Shown here piece by piece: positions 21,320 through 30,388 of a DNA stretch of 64,000 bases; the stretch's first letter is position 1, and each line of letters begins with the position of its first letter. A program made the position numbers and the translations under genes. The DNA comes from Listeria monocytogenes (GTDB lineage: Bacteria > Bacillota > Bacilli > Lactobacillales > Listeriaceae). The notes beneath the pieces were generated by a model that saw only the letters and a program-made list of their open reading frames with translations, made no database searches and was not told the DNA's origin. The DNA is taken from NCBI RefSeq assembly GCF_900187225.1, contig NZ_LT906436.1:1798001-1862000 (forward strand), given 5' to 3'.

Positions 21320-22036
21320 ATGAAAATTACTGCCAAGCATTCATATTGGCAAATAACGACCTTTCCGCACCTTTTTCCTGTGAATTGTTACTTGGTTTTA
21401 GAAAGAGATGGCTTAACGTTGATTGATACTGGGATTTTAGCGCATGCGAAAGGAATCATTTCACTTATCCATAAATTAAAATCACCGTTAAAACGGATTT
21501 TATTAACGCATGCGCATGGTGACCATATTGGTGGTTTAATTGCAGTGAAAGCCGCTTTTCCAGAAGCGCTTGTGATGATTGGAAGTAGAGAAAAATTGCT
21601 TGTGGAAACGAAAGAAATTTATGCTTTTGAAGCACAGAAGCCATTAAAAGGTAGTTATTCAGACAGGCTTCCAGTGAGAATTGATCAGATTTTAAAAGAT
21701 GGTGATATGGTTGGCTCCCTGCTAATTATCGATACACCGGGACATACACCTGGCTCAATTTCCTTTTTTGATGAGCGTAATGGCCATTTGTTTGTAGGAG
21801 ATTTATTTCAAACACGTGGAGGAGCGGCTATTTGTGGGGAGAAGCGATGGTTGTTCCCTTTTCCAGCGATGGGCTCTTGGGATCTTCCAACGAGTATTGC
21901 ATCGGCTGAAAATTTACAGCTTTTCGATGTGACGGAGATTGCTTGTGGACACGGGCCAGTGAAAGCGATCGCTGATTTTGACTTAACAAATGTACTAAAG
22001 CGAGCAAAGGAACAAGTAACAAATGAAAAAGACTAG
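21320..22036 (+). CDS. Metallo-beta-lactamase-fold hydrolase
   Basis: The 238-residue protein carries the complete metal set of the MBL fold: THAHGDH (63-69), His142 in TPGHTPGS, Asp161 in GDLFQ and a last histidine in CGHGPV (about 212). The length and NCYLV start resemble the glyoxalase II-like hydrolases. Third gene of the MerR operon, which may deal with electrophile or thiol-adduct stress; that role is inference. Confidence 0.88.
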   Translation: MKITAKHSYWQITTFPHLFPVNCYLVLERDGLTLIDTGILAHAKGIISLIHKLKSPLKRILLTHAHGDHIGGLIAVKAAFPEALVMIGSREKLLVETKEIYAFEAQKPLKGSYSDRLPVRIDQILKDGDMVGSLLIIDTPGHTPGSISFFDERNGHLFVGDLFQTRGGAAICGEKRWLFPFPAMGSWDLPTSIASAENLQLFDVTEIACGHGPVKAIADFDLTNVLKRAKEQVTNEKD

Positions 22037-22067
22037 AAAACCAGGTGCTGGTTTTCTAGTCTTTTTT
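22031..22067. terminator. Bidirectional terminator between the MBL gene and the 129-residue gene
   Basis: ACTAGAAAACCAG and CTGGTTTTCTAGT form a 13-bp stem with a GTG loop, followed by seven T on the plus strand. Confidence 0.93.
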
Positions 22068-22456
22068 TAGAATCGGGTAATTTTGATGTTTACGGCTGTC
22101 CCATATGCCAATTGGTATACGAGGCCATCGACGAATTGCTCGGTAAACGAACAGTGAATTAAGCCATTACCGCCTGCATCTAAAGCTTTCTTTTGTAATT
22201 CCTGTAGTAAATTTTCAAAGCCTACTGTTTCTAAGTATGCTTCTGGATCGCTTTTGATTCTTGGGCGAACGCTTTTGGCAAAAACAACCGTTAGGATATC
22301 ATGGTTTACATTAATCGGTCCAGTAGAAACTTGAATATCTTGCCATCTTTGACCAATTCGTTTTTGGTCATTTTCTTCCTGCACATAGGCTTCTCGTTCT
22401 TTTTGACGCTCGGATTTTTTGGTTTCTTTTTCATCAGGTGTTCCAAAAATTGCCAT
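22067..22456 (-). CDS. Conserved protein of unknown function
   Basis: This 129-residue protein has a charged N-terminal tail (about 1-35, rich in Lys, Glu and Gln) and a C-terminal alpha/beta domain with AGGNGLIHCSF and QLAYGTAVNI, loosely like the YbjQ (UPF0145) fold, which also has a GAN(A/G)-type turn. I cannot assign a family firmly. It lies 19 bases after trmD with AAAGGACG as ribosome site, so it is the last gene of that operon. Confidence 0.75.
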   Translation of the reverse strand: MAIFGTPDEKETKKSERQKEREAYVQEENDQKRIGQRWQDIQVSTGPINVNHDILTVVFAKSVRPRIKSDPEAYLETVGFENLLQELQKKALDAGGNGLIHCSFTEQFVDGLVYQLAYGTAVNIKITRF

Positions 22457-22475
22457 GTAAAATCACGTCCTTTTA

Positions 22476-23213
22476 TTATTTACTGTCAGACCATTCTTTG
22501 AGCCAAGTTTTTTGCTTGTCTGTCAAGGGATAGTTTTTTAGTAAATCTGGGCGGCGTTCGTAGGTTCTTTTGAGTGATTCTTTGTCGCGCCATTCTTCTA
22601 TCCATGCATGATTTCCGCTGAGTAAAATATCTGGCACTTTCATACCTCTAAAATCGGCTGGTCGCGTGTAGTGTGGATGTTCGAGCAATCCAGTTGAGAA
22701 CGAATCCGTTACCGCAGAATCTTTATTACCAAGTACACCTGGTAAAAGGCGAATAACGCTATCCATTACAATCATTGCACCAATTTCGCCACCAGTTAAA
22801 ATGTAATCTCCTATCGAAACTTCATCAGTAACAAGGTGTTCGCGAATTCGTTCATCGTAACCTTCATAGTGTCCACAAATAAAAACAAGATGCTCTTCTT
22901 CGGCAAATTCTTCTGCCATTTTTTGGTTGAAGCGTTTGCCAGCTGGGTCCATTAAAATAACTCTTGGCTTTGTTTCTGGCTGTTTTTCTTTGACAGCTTG
23001 AACGGCATCAAATATCGGTTGCGCTTTGAGTAGCATACCTGCTCCGCCACCGTAAGGATAGTCATCGACAATATGATGCTTTCCTTCTGCATATTCCCTG
23101 AAATCAGTCACTTCAACCGCGACACGCTCGTTTTCGATGGCTTTTTTTATAATGGAATTCCCGGTCACTCCCGAAAACATATCTGGGAAAATGGATAGAA
23201 TGTCAATTTTCAT
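22476..23213 (-). CDS. trmD: tRNA (guanine37-N1)-methyltransferase TrmD
   Basis: TrmD methylates G37 next to the anticodon, preventing +1 frameshifting. The 245-residue chain has the trefoil-knot SAM site: [16 protein letters not shown] and [11 protein letters not shown], plus the N-terminal [11 protein letters not shown] and the [14 protein letters not shown] segment. Its ATG overlaps the rimM stop by 1 base (TAATG). Confidence 0.98.
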   Translation of the reverse strand: MKIDILSIFPDMFSGVTGNSIIKKAIENERVAVEVTDFREYAEGKHHIVDDYPYGGGAGMLLKAQPIFDAVQAVKEKQPETKPRVILMDPAGKRFNQKMAEEFAEEEHLVFICGHYEGYDERIREHLVTDEVSIGDYILTGGEIGAMIVMDSVIRLLPGVLGNKDSAVTDSFSTGLLEHPHYTRPADFRGMKVPDILLSGNHAWIEEWRDKESLKRTYERRPDLLKNYPLTDKQKTWLKEWSDSK

Positions 23214-23731
23214 TAATCTAGCAGCCCTTCCATTACTTCGATGGTAATTTTTTGGTCGTCGATATTGATTTCTTTGACTACATCAGCAATATATGGAATC
23301 AGTTTTTCTTTTTTGTCTGCGCCTTTTACGACCCAAACGTCATTGGCGCCTGGTGTTAGGATTTCTGTGATTTCGCCAAGCTCTTCGCCGTCAGTCGTCA
23401 CAACCGTACAACCAATGATTTCATGAAAGTAAAATTCGTTTTCCTCTAAATTAGTTAGTTGCGTTTCTTTGATTTTAAGTACGCCTTCTTTCATACGTTC
23501 CACTTGATGAATTCCAGTGAATCCTTCAAACATCAGCAAATCAAAGTTCTTATGTTTGCGGTGTGAGCGAATGATTAGTTTTTCAGGCTTTTTGCTGTTT
23601 TTTTCGAATAAGTACACGGTATTCCCTACTTGGAATCGTTCTTCTGGAAAATCGGTCGTTGCGATAACGCGAATTTCACCGATTAAGCCATGGGTATTAA
23701 CAATTTTTCCTACATTATACATTTTCTCCAT
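23213..23731 (-). CDS. rimM: 16S rRNA processing protein RimM
   Basis: RimM helps mature the head of the 30S subunit and binds S19. The protein has the N-terminal RimM barrel ([18 protein letters not shown]) and a C-terminal PRC-barrel ([42 protein letters not shown]). A start at 23731 gives 172 residues; a second ATG three codons later gives 169 and cannot be excluded. Followed directly by trmD, the usual pairing. Confidence 0.96.
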   Translation of the reverse strand: MEKMYNVGKIVNTHGLIGEIRVIATTDFPEERFQVGNTVYLFEKNSKKPEKLIIRSHRKHKNFDLLMFEGFTGIHQVERMKEGVLKIKETQLTNLEENEFYFHEIIGCTVVTTDGEELGEITEILTPGANDVWVVKGADKKEKLIPYIADVVKEINIDDQKITIEVMEGLLD

Positions 23732-23740
23732 AAGTCACCT

Positions 23741-24127
23741 CTAGCGTATTTCTACTATGATTCCATCTTTCACAACAATGGTTTTATCAAAAATGGATTT
23801 ATCCCACTTGTCTCCTACTTGTACATCAATAATTGTTTCCATTTCTCGCTCGCGAATTTCACTGCCAAGTTCAAGGACTTCTAATTGTTCCATTTGAAAC
23901 TGAATTAGTTTTTTCTTTTCTCGGCGCAGGTCGAGTTCGTGGGTAAAGTAATCGGCCACTCGTTCAGGTTGAAATTTGCTTTTTCGTTCCATTTTCTTTT
24001 GTTCAAAATGCAACTGATCGCATTCTTGTTCAATTTGTCGTTTTTGCTCGGTATAATACTCGATTAATTCTTGTTTACTTGCTTCGGTTAGAATTTGTTT
24101 GACGACAACTTTTTGGATGATTTCCAC
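23741..24127 (-). CDS. ylqD: YlqD family protein
   Basis: The 128-residue protein begins MEIIQKVVVKQILTE and has a long central coiled coil (about 20-90, rich in Glu, Gln and Lys) and a C-terminal beta part with VQVGDKWDK and VKDGIIVEIR. This matches the YlqD family, which in Bacillus lies in the same rpsP-ylqC-ylqD-rimM-trmD cluster. Function unknown. Confidence 0.87.
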   Translation of the reverse strand: MEIIQKVVVKQILTEASKQELIEYYTEQKRQIEQECDQLHFEQKKMERKSKFQPERVADYFTHELDLRREKKKLIQFQMEQLEVLELGSEIREREMETIIDVQVGDKWDKSIFDKTIVVKDGIIVEIR

Positions 24128-24154
24128 TGGACACCTCCACTAGCGATTATGTCC

Positions 24155-24889
24155 TTATTTTACCATATTTTTTTTGGATTCATCTACTAATGCCTGGAAT
24201 AATTGTTTACTTTCCGGATCTGTTTGGAACATTAATTCCGGGTGCCACTGAACACCCAAATACCAACTTGGCAAATTGTCCCCTTCGACTGCTTCAATCA
24301 TTCCATCGGCAGTGCGTGCTGTTACTTTGAAACTAGGTGCTAATTTTTTGATAAATTGGTGATGCAGCGAGTTGACTAATTTTTTATTTGGATGGTGTTT
24401 TGCGAGTTCGCTCGTTGGTTCGATATCAATTGTATGGGAGCCGAGTTGTTCATCGACGCGCTGTAAGTGTTGTAAAGCTTTCGTTTCGACTTGGCTAATA
24501 TCTTGATACAACGAGCCACCTAGCGCCACGTTGACTAGCTGCATCCCACGGCAGATTGCGAAAATAGGTTTTCCAGCGTCTAGGGCTGCTCGAACTAAGG
24601 CGATTTCATAGCTGTCCCGCGGTGGAAAATAAGCGCCGATTTCTTGGGATGGTTCTTCTAAATAAAATTGTGGCGTAATGTCTTGTCCACCGGTTAACAG
24701 CAAACCATCCACGAGAGAAATTGCTTGAACGGCAACAGACGGGTCATCTATTGGTAAAGCGATAGGAAATCCGCCAACTTTTTGAATCGCATCTACATAT
24801 CGCTGTTGCGTATAGGTTACACGGTGTCCGTAAAAAACGTCCACTCCTTTTACTAATCTGTTTCCTGTAATTCCAATAACTGGCTTCAT
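24155..24889 (-). CDS. Gamma-glutamyl-GABA hydrolase-like class I glutamine amidotransferase (peptidase C26)
   Basis: The 244-residue protein is of the PuuD kind: GITGN at the N-terminus, LTGGQDITP, the nucleophile Cys113 in ICRGMQL, and His216/Glu218 in QWHPE. Known members cleave gamma-glutamyl amides; the substrate here is unknown. ATG at 24889 sits 8 bases after GGAGG and is preferred over the GTG one codon earlier. In Bacillus no such gene lies between khpA and ylqD, so this is a Listeria-lineage addition to the cluster. Confidence 0.88.
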   Translation of the reverse strand: MKPVIGITGNRLVKGVDVFYGHRVTYTQQRYVDAIQKVGGFPIALPIDDPSVAVQAISLVDGLLLTGGQDITPQFYLEEPSQEIGAYFPPRDSYEIALVRAALDAGKPIFAICRGMQLVNVALGGSLYQDISQVETKALQHLQRVDEQLGSHTIDIEPTSELAKHHPNKKLVNSLHHQFIKKLAPSFKVTARTADGMIEAVEGDNLPSWYLGVQWHPELMFQTDPESKQLFQALVDESKKNMVK

Positions 24890-24968
24890 CACAATTCCTC
24901 CATTTCTATTCTATTTTACAACATTTAGTGAGGTAATTGCTTCTCTGATGATTGTTAAAAAAAGTTAT

Positions 24969-24998
24969 AAAAAAACTCGCCAAATTGACGAGTTTTTG
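24969..24998 (-). terminator. Terminator after khpA
   Basis: AAAACTCGTCAA and TTGGCGAGTTTT form a stem followed by TTTTTTTATAAC on the minus strand. It separates rpsP-khpA from the amidotransferase-to-trmD genes. Confidence 0.9.
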
Positions 24999-25229
24999 TT
25001 ATTCGATAATTTCAAGACGAATCTTCTTATCGTTTTTGGAGCCAACTGCGTAGACAAGAGTACGAATCGCTTTCGCAATACGACCTTGCTTACCAATCAC
25101 GCGTCCCATGTCTTCTTTACTGACAGACAATTTGTAGGTTAACGATGTATCCGTTTCTTCCGGCGTGATAACAACGTCTTCCGGGTGGTCAACAAGGGGT
25201 TTCACGATTGAGAGAATGAGTTCTTCCAT
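24999..25229 (-). CDS. khpA: KH-domain RNA-binding protein KhpA
   Basis: The 76-residue protein is a single type II KH domain with the GxxG loop in MGRVIGKQGRIAKAIRTLV. In other Firmicutes KhpA pairs with KhpB (Jag) and affects cell division, envelope genes and sRNA-type binding. It lies 16 bases after rpsP. Confidence 0.93.
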   Translation of the reverse strand: MEELILSIVKPLVDHPEDVVITPEETDTSLTYKLSVSKEDMGRVIGKQGRIAKAIRTLVYAVGSKNDKKIRLEIIE

Positions 25230-25245
25230 TCGCGCCGAGACCTCC

Positions 25246-25518
25246 TTATTTACCTAATTTTTGGTTATGGAATTTTTCCATGATACCTTCGCGGCTAAGA
25301 AGATTGCGAACTGTATCAGATGGTTTTGCACCATTATGCATCCATTTCAAAGTTGCTTCTTCGTCGATTTTCACTTCAACCGGATCAAGTAATGGATTAT
25401 AAGTACCAATAGTTTCGATTGAACGGCCATCACGTGGGAAACGAGAATCAGCGACTACAATACGGTAGAAAGGTTTCTTTTTAGAACCAATACGTTTTAA
25501 ACGAATTTTAACTGCCAT
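25246..25518 (-). CDS. rpsP: 30S ribosomal protein S16
   Basis: The 90-residue protein begins [20 protein letters not shown] and contains [20 protein letters not shown], the S16 hallmark. GGAGGTG lies upstream. S16 is needed for 30S assembly. Confidence 0.98.
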   Translation of the reverse strand: MAVKIRLKRIGSKKKPFYRIVVADSRFPRDGRSIETIGTYNPLLDPVEVKIDEEATLKWMHNGAKPSDTVRNLLSREGIMEKFHNQKLGK

Positions 25519-25557
25519 AGTTTAATTACACCTCCATAAAGTCTTACACAAGTATAT

Positions 25558-25586
25558 ATATTACCAGTAAAGGATTTGTTTGTAAA
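25558..25586 (-). promoter_or_regulatory. rpsP promoter
   Basis: TTTACA (25586-25581), a 17-base spacer and TAATAT (25563-25558). The -35 box lies in a small inverted repeat, TGTAAAG/CTTTACA. Confidence 0.8.
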
Positions 25587-25620
25587 GTGTTTTTTCTTTA
25601 CAGAGGATATTTTTTTCTTT

Positions 25621-27279
25621 TTATTTGACGGTTTCGGCTTCATTGCTTAGTTTTCCTTGTTTTAGAAGATGGTAATAGCGCACATATCCAGAAATATTAT
25701 GCTCTACATCGTCAATTCTGACGCGGAAAGACTGGTGACGAATGAAGAAACTGCCGTCTATTCGCGCTGGATTTTTGTAGTAGATTGCTAGCTCTGGATA
25801 AAAATAACCATTTAACTGATATAATGCGCGCTTGGTAATAGTCTTTTCCAGTTCATCTAGTGGATAGTCGCGAAGTAACCCTTCTAGGCCTTCTGCTTTC
25901 ATCCGCAGCGACATCTCTTTTGTAGCGACAGTAAGCTCTAAAAAAGTTGGAAAAGTCGTTTCGCGTTCGTAAATAAATAGTAGATTGTCGAAAGCATTTT
26001 TCAATCCGAATTCGTAGTATGCCTCATCCGGAATGTATTTTGTGATTTCATTGGCGCAGTAGCTCAGCCAGTGATCATGATTTTGCCAATAGTCATCGCG
26101 AATAAAATGATCAAAGGATTTTGCCGCTGCCTCCAGCCATTTGGAATCACGGTCGATTTCATATAAGCGCAGCAAGCCAAACACAGCTTCTCCGTCGTAA
26201 TAAATAATCCGGAAAATATCTTTTACTTCTAAAGAGGGGTATTCCAACACATGCGTGAACTTCCCGTCTTCTTCTTGTAGGGAAAGAATCGTATTCGCAA
26301 TTTTCCGGGATAGTGGCAAATAGGTTTTAGTTCCAGTGATTTTCATATATTTAGTTAAAGCAAGCAATGTCGCCGCTGAACCGCCTAATTTAACTTCACG
26401 CAACTCTGGTTCAATTAGAAAAGCTAAATCGTCTTTTTCATAAATAAAATTTTGCTCTAAATAAGTTAAAGCGCTTGTAGCTGCTTCTAAAATTGTTTTA
26501 TCGCCTGTTAATTCGTATGCTTCTAACATCGAATAAGTTGTACTTGCGTGGCGTAAACTATTATAGTGTTTAATTTTTTTATCAAAGCAAGCAAACCAGC
26601 CGTAGTTGAATTCGCCCGTTTGATTTACTTGACTCGCTAAATAATTCCCAGCGTTTCCAACTAGTTCAAAAACTGCATCTGGGGTTACTTGTTTGGTATT
26701 TCTACGACCATGCTCAAGCTCGCTTGTTTCTAAATCATAAATTTTCTTTCCATCAAAAAACCATCCTACTGTATTAAATGTGACAATGGTGGAATCTACG
26801 GTTAAGTTTAATTGAGCTTGATTTTTATTTGTTTGGATTAAATATCTATTCATATTTTCAACGTTGATAGCTAAACCTTCATCACCTGGTAGAAGGATAG
26901 CGTTCGCATTAATTTCTTGTTCCATTAAAGCTATTTTAAAATTTTCATTTAAGGCAATGCCTCTTCTATAATAATTTTTCTTCGTTTTTAAAGCTTTTTT
27001 ATTCCATTCTCCTAAATTTTCAAGTTGATAATCCACGGCTACATCTATTTTAAAAGAAATCGCCTCTTCGGTTTGGTTTTTTATTGCACTTTTTTTCATT
27101 TCATTGATTAAATTTGCTAGGCAAAGATAGCTAAAGTTTATTACTGTAGCTCGTTTATTTTTATATACGATGGTTAGAAAACCGTGCCATTTCCCGTTAT
27201 AAGTGGCGTGCTCTTCTGCTTCTGTCAATTGATCAATAATTTTATTTTCAAGTTCATCTAATATACCTCTCCAAGGCAT
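25621..27279 (-). CDS. Large cytosolic protein of unknown function with an alpha-toroid-like C-terminal half
   Basis: I do not recognise this 552-residue protein. It has no signal peptide or membrane segment. The N-terminal third (about 1-150) is a mixed alpha/beta domain. The C-terminal part (about 210-520) shows regularly spaced helix pairs with small-residue turns (AATSALTYLEQNF, GGSAATLLALTKYM, YYDGEAVFGLLRLYE, EAAAKSFDHFI), the look of an (alpha/alpha)6 toroid as in six-hairpin glycosidases, epimerases and lyases. The ATG at 27279 has AAAGGAG 8 bases upstream; the earlier GTG is too close. It lies 70 bases after the Asp-Ala repeat gene with only a hairpin between them, so it may be co-transcribed and act on that protein or on wall sugars; that is a guess. 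Confidence 0.8.
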   Translation of the reverse strand: MPWRGILDELENKIIDQLTEAEEHATYNGKWHGFLTIVYKNKRATVINFSYLCLANLINEMKKSAIKNQTEEAISFKIDVAVDYQLENLGEWNKKALKTKKNYYRRGIALNENFKIALMEQEINANAILLPGDEGLAINVENMNRYLIQTNKNQAQLNLTVDSTIVTFNTVGWFFDGKKIYDLETSELEHGRRNTKQVTPDAVFELVGNAGNYLASQVNQTGEFNYGWFACFDKKIKHYNSLRHASTTYSMLEAYELTGDKTILEAATSALTYLEQNFIYEKDDLAFLIEPELREVKLGGSAATLLALTKYMKITGTKTYLPLSRKIANTILSLQEEDGKFTHVLEYPSLEVKDIFRIIYYDGEAVFGLLRLYEIDRDSKWLEAAAKSFDHFIRDDYWQNHDHWLSYCANEITKYIPDEAYYEFGLKNAFDNLLFIYERETTFPTFLELTVATKEMSLRMKAEGLEGLLRDYPLDELEKTITKRALYQLNGYFYPELAIYYKNPARIDGSFFIRHQSFRVRIDDVEHNISGYVRYYHLLKQGKLSNEAETVK

Positions 27280-27300
27280 ATGTACCACTCCTTTTATAAT

Positions 27301-27334
27301 TTCCCTGCCGCTAAATTTTCTTAGCGACAGGGAA
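27301..27334 (-). other. Intercistronic hairpin after the Asp-Ala repeat gene
   Basis: On the minus strand a 14-bp stem (one G-U pair) closes a 6-base loop. No clear U-run follows, so it may be a weak terminator or a 3' stabiliser. In plus-strand RNA the G-U position would be a C-A mismatch, so the structure favours the sense transcript. Confidence 0.65.
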
Positions 27335-27350
27335 TCGTTGTATTGTGGCT

Positions 27351-29945
27351 CTATTTACGGAAAAGACGTAGTAAAAACGCGCCTGCTAGTGAGAATAATC
27401 CAAGCCCAACCCACGGAAGACTACTGTTTGTATCTCCAGTTGATGGGAGATCACTTGCTGAGATAGAAGTAGTTCCATCCGCGCTATAACCTGAGGAAAG
27501 CATTGTTCCTGAACCATTTGAGCTCATGTTTGTAACGGTTACGCCAGTTCCTCCGTTAGAAGTTCCAGTAGTTCCTCCATTGGTAGAAGGATTTGGTCCA
27601 CCATCCGCATCAGCGTCAGCATCAGCATCGGCATCAGCGTCAGCATCCGCATCCGCATCAGCGTCTGAGTCTACTAAAGGCAGAACTGTTACGGATACAT
27701 CATCACTTGTTTTTACTTCATCGCCGTATTTAGCTGTTACTTGAAGATGAATAACATCTCCAGCTTTCAAATTATAATTAGGAATATTGATTGTATAGGT
27801 TCCATCTGCATGGATTAAGACATTTCCAATTACAGTACCATCTGGAAGAGTCAAATTAATATAGAAAGTTGTTCCAACAGGTGCATCTGATTGCAATGAT
27901 TTCAGAAGGGCATTGATGTTCATGTTTTTATAAATTGAGGAACCCGAAATTGTTTTAGTTCCTTCATATATTGGATTTACAGTTGGTTTTTCAACTAGGA
28001 AATCTCTCCAGTCAATGTCTACATCGGCATCCGCGTCGGCATCCGCATCGGCATCAGCGTCAGCATCCGCATCTGCATCCGCGTCCGCATCCGCATCTGC
28101 ATCCGCGTCAGCATCCGCATCCGCATCAGCGTCGGCATCCGCATCCGCATCAGCATCCGCATCGGCATCCGCGTCAGCATCCGCATCGGCATCCGCATCA
28201 GCATCCGCGTCAGCATCCGCGTCAGCGTCGGCATCCGCGTCAGCATCGGCGTCAGCATCCGCATCCGCATCAGCGTCGGCATCCGCATCAGCGTCAGCAT
28301 CCGCGTCGGCATCAGCGTCGGCATCGGCGTCAGCATCCGCGTCAGCATCGGCATCGGCGTCCGCATCCGCGTCAGCATCTGCGTCGGCATCCGCGTCAGC
28401 ATCCGCATCCGCATCGGCATCCGCATCCGCATCAGCGTCGGCATCGGCGTCGGCATCCGCATCCGCATCGGCGTCAGCATCAGCGTCGGCATCAGCGTCG
28501 GCATCCGCATCCGCATCAGCATCCGCATCGGCATCCGCATCAGCGTCGGCATCCGCGTCAGCATCCGCATCCGCATCCGCATCGGCGTCAGCATCCGCGT
28601 CAGCATCCGCATCAGCGTCGGCATCCGCGTCAGCATCCGCATCGGCATCCGCATCCGCATCCGCATCGGCGTCCGCATCGGCGTCGGCATCAGCATCCGC
28701 ATCAGCGTCGGCATCGGCGTCAGCATCCGCATCGGCGTCAGCATCCGCATCCGCATCAGCGTCGGCATCGGCGTCAGCATCCGCATCCGCATCGGCGTCA
28801 GCATCCGCGTCAGCATCAGCGTCAGCATCCGCATCGGCATCAGCATCCGCGTCAGCATCCGCATCGGCATCGGCGTCGGCATCCGCGTCAGCATCCGCAT
28901 CAGCATCCGCGTCAGCATCCGCATCAGCATCCGCGTCAGCATCCGCATCAGCATCCGCGTCAGCATCCGCATCAGCATCCGCGTCAGCATCCGCGTCGGC
29001 ATCAGCATCCGCATCAGCATCCGCATCAGCATCCGCATCGGCGTCAGCATCCGCGTCGGCATCCGCGTCAGCATCCGCATCCGCATCAGCGTCAGCATCC
29101 GCATCAGCGTCGGCGTCAGCATCCGCGTCGGCGTCAGCATCCGCGTCCGCGTCAGCATCCGCATCAGCGTCGGCGTCAGCATCCGCATCCGCATCGGCAT
29201 CCGCATCCGCATCGGCATCCGCATCGGCATCCGCATCAGCGTCAGCATCCGCATCGGCATCCCCAACATCCGTAGTAATAAACCCACGAGCCGCATTACT
29301 ATTCAACAAATCAACATCTAAAAGCCCATCACCAGTTCTAGCAGCAAAGTCTAATTTCCCATCATTGGCACTAGGTAGCGCAGTTACGCCAAGCGCTAGC
29401 AAATCAATTGTCAAAGTGAAAGTAGATACACTACCAACTCCGACTCCCAGTAAGTGATTTACTTTCGCACCAATTGCATTTCTACTAGAATCAATAAAGA
29501 AATTGCTTGAGCTACTTCCATTTACTGTCCCTTGATTAAATAATCCAATACCGCCAATTCCTAAATAAGCAATTTTATAGTCAATTTTCGTATTTGCTCT
29601 TATATTTGGATTACTCAAAATAGAAGAAAGTTCACTTGGCAATTCAAAATATGGATAGTATGTGGATACCGCACTAGCACTAACTAACTGATTCCCAGAA
29701 AGAGTAATCACTAATTTCCCATTAGAATACTGTGTATTCAAATTAGAATTCCCTAGCAAATCAATTGTTGCCGCATCCGCTTGAATACCACTTAGGGCAA
29801 ATTGGTGATTAAAAGAATCGTAATTCACAGTGACAGGCGCTACCATCATCGTTGTTGTCGTAATAAGCGCCGCAATTAATTTTGCTTTTTGCGCTCGCTT
29901 TTGGTCTAATCTCCGTTTGTAATCTACACGCTGTTTTTTCATCAT
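27351..29945 (-). CDS. LPXTG cell-wall protein with a giant Asp-Ala repeat stalk
   Basis: This 864-residue surface protein has a long signal peptide (basic 1-22, hydrophobic 23-40, cleavage near AQADA at about 57), an N-terminal domain (about 60-228), a run of about 205 Asp-Ala pairs (229-640), an Ig-like domain (about 645-758), a second, short Asp-Ala block (about 761-781), a Gly/Ser/Thr/Asn-rich linker and a sortase signal: LPSTG at 833-837, a hydrophobic span and the basic tail LFRK. Sortase A should link it to peptidoglycan. The polyacidic repeat resembles the Ser-Asp stalks of staphylococcal proteins but without hydroxyls. The ligand of the N-terminal domain is unknown. GGGGG precedes two adjacent ATG codons; the first is used. 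Repeat number probably varies between strains. Confidence 0.93.
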   Translation of the reverse strand: MMKKQRVDYKRRLDQKRAQKAKLIAALITTTTMMVAPVTVNYDSFNHQFALSGIQADAATIDLLGNSNLNTQYSNGKLVITLSGNQLVSASAVSTYYPYFELPSELSSILSNPNIRANTKIDYKIAYLGIGGIGLFNQGTVNGSSSSNFFIDSSRNAIGAKVNHLLGVGVGSVSTFTLTIDLLALGVTALPSANDGKLDFAARTGDGLLDVDLLNSNAARGFITTDVGDADADADADADADADADADADADADADADADADADADADADADADADADADADADADADADADADADADADADADADADADADADADADADADADADADADADADADADADADADADADADADADADADADADADADADADADADADADADADADADADADADADADADADADADADADADADADADADADADADADADADADADADADADADADADADADADADADADADADADADADADADADADADADADADADADADADADADADADADADADADADADADADADADADADADADADADADADADADADADADADADADADADADADADADADADADADADADADADADADADADADADADADADADADADADADADADADADADADADADADADADADADADADADADVDIDWRDFLVEKPTVNPIYEGTKTISGSSIYKNMNINALLKSLQSDAPVGTTFYINLTLPDGTVIGNVLIHADGTYTINIPNYNLKAGDVIHLQVTAKYGDEVKTSDDVSVTVLPLVDSDADADADADADADADADADADGGPNPSTNGGTTGTSNGGTGVTVTNMSSNGSGTMLSSGYSADGTTSISASDLPSTGDTNSSLPWVGLGLFSLAGAFLLRLFRK
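27603..27666 (-). repeat. Short Asp-Ala repeat block
   Basis: About ten tandem GAYGCN hexamers encoding Asp-Ala, between the Ig-like domain and the anchor region. Confidence 0.9.
28024..29262 (-). repeat. Long tandem GAYGCN hexamer array (Asp-Ala)n
   Basis: About 206 hexamers in 1.24 kb, with changes confined to the synonymous third positions (GAT/GAC, GCN). No frameshift or substitution was seen in the translation. At 28885-28980 four perfect copies of a 24-base unit lie in a row, a mark of recent duplication. Confidence 0.95.
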
Positions 29946-30388
29946 TTTTCCCCCTTAAAAATCAATTGTTCTTGATTTTGAAAAATAACTGAAAACAGAA
30001 TAAAGGTATTTAATTATGTTTTCCTAATAAGCTAACTATTAAGTATCCCCTGAACCTTTATCCAATATCAGATACCAACTATTTCAGCCAAATGCCCCTC
30101 CCCTCGTTTTCGAACCTAACACTAGTTGTTATAACCCGTTAGATAACTTTACTATATAGTATATTTTTAAAATTTAAAGTAAAAAGTACTAGAACCAAAA
30201 AATACTTCAATTCGATTCTTTTAGTCTAAAAGTTACACAAATATACGTATTTATAGCCTATATTTAAACTTTAGGACTGTTCCTATAAGGGTATTAAGAC
30301 CTACAAAGATTAACTTTACATGAATTGTCTTTCAATTGTATACAAATCTTTTTAAAATGGTTCTTCACTTCAGATTCTATTTGTACGC
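29946..30388 (-). promoter_or_regulatory. Long non-coding region and 5' UTR before the Asp-Ala repeat gene
   Basis: About 440 AT-rich bases without a convincing gene. A candidate promoter, TTTACT (30183-30178), 16 bases and TACTAT (30061+95 to 30156), would give a leader near 200 bases. AAAATCA and TGATTTT pair (29958-29979) just before the ribosome site. A purine-rich tract, GAGGGGAGGGG, lies in the middle of the leader. Long leaders are common for Listeria surface proteins. Confidence 0.45.

Noticed and set aside
28024..29262. Possible CRISPR or other non-coding repeat array
   Set aside because: Units are 6 bases without spacers and lie in frame within an LPXTG protein.
27971..29296. Other long open frames (His/Arg/Pro-rich plus strand; Met/Arg/Leu-rich minus strand) over the array
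   Set aside because: By-products of the same hexamer composition; wobble variation makes their proteins irregular, unlike the perfect Asp-Ala frame.
28015..29457. 480-residue open frame on the plus strand reading Ser-Ala repeats
   Set aside because: It is the antisense of the Asp-Ala array. A hexamer repeat without stops leaves several frames open. No ribosome site or conserved N-terminus.
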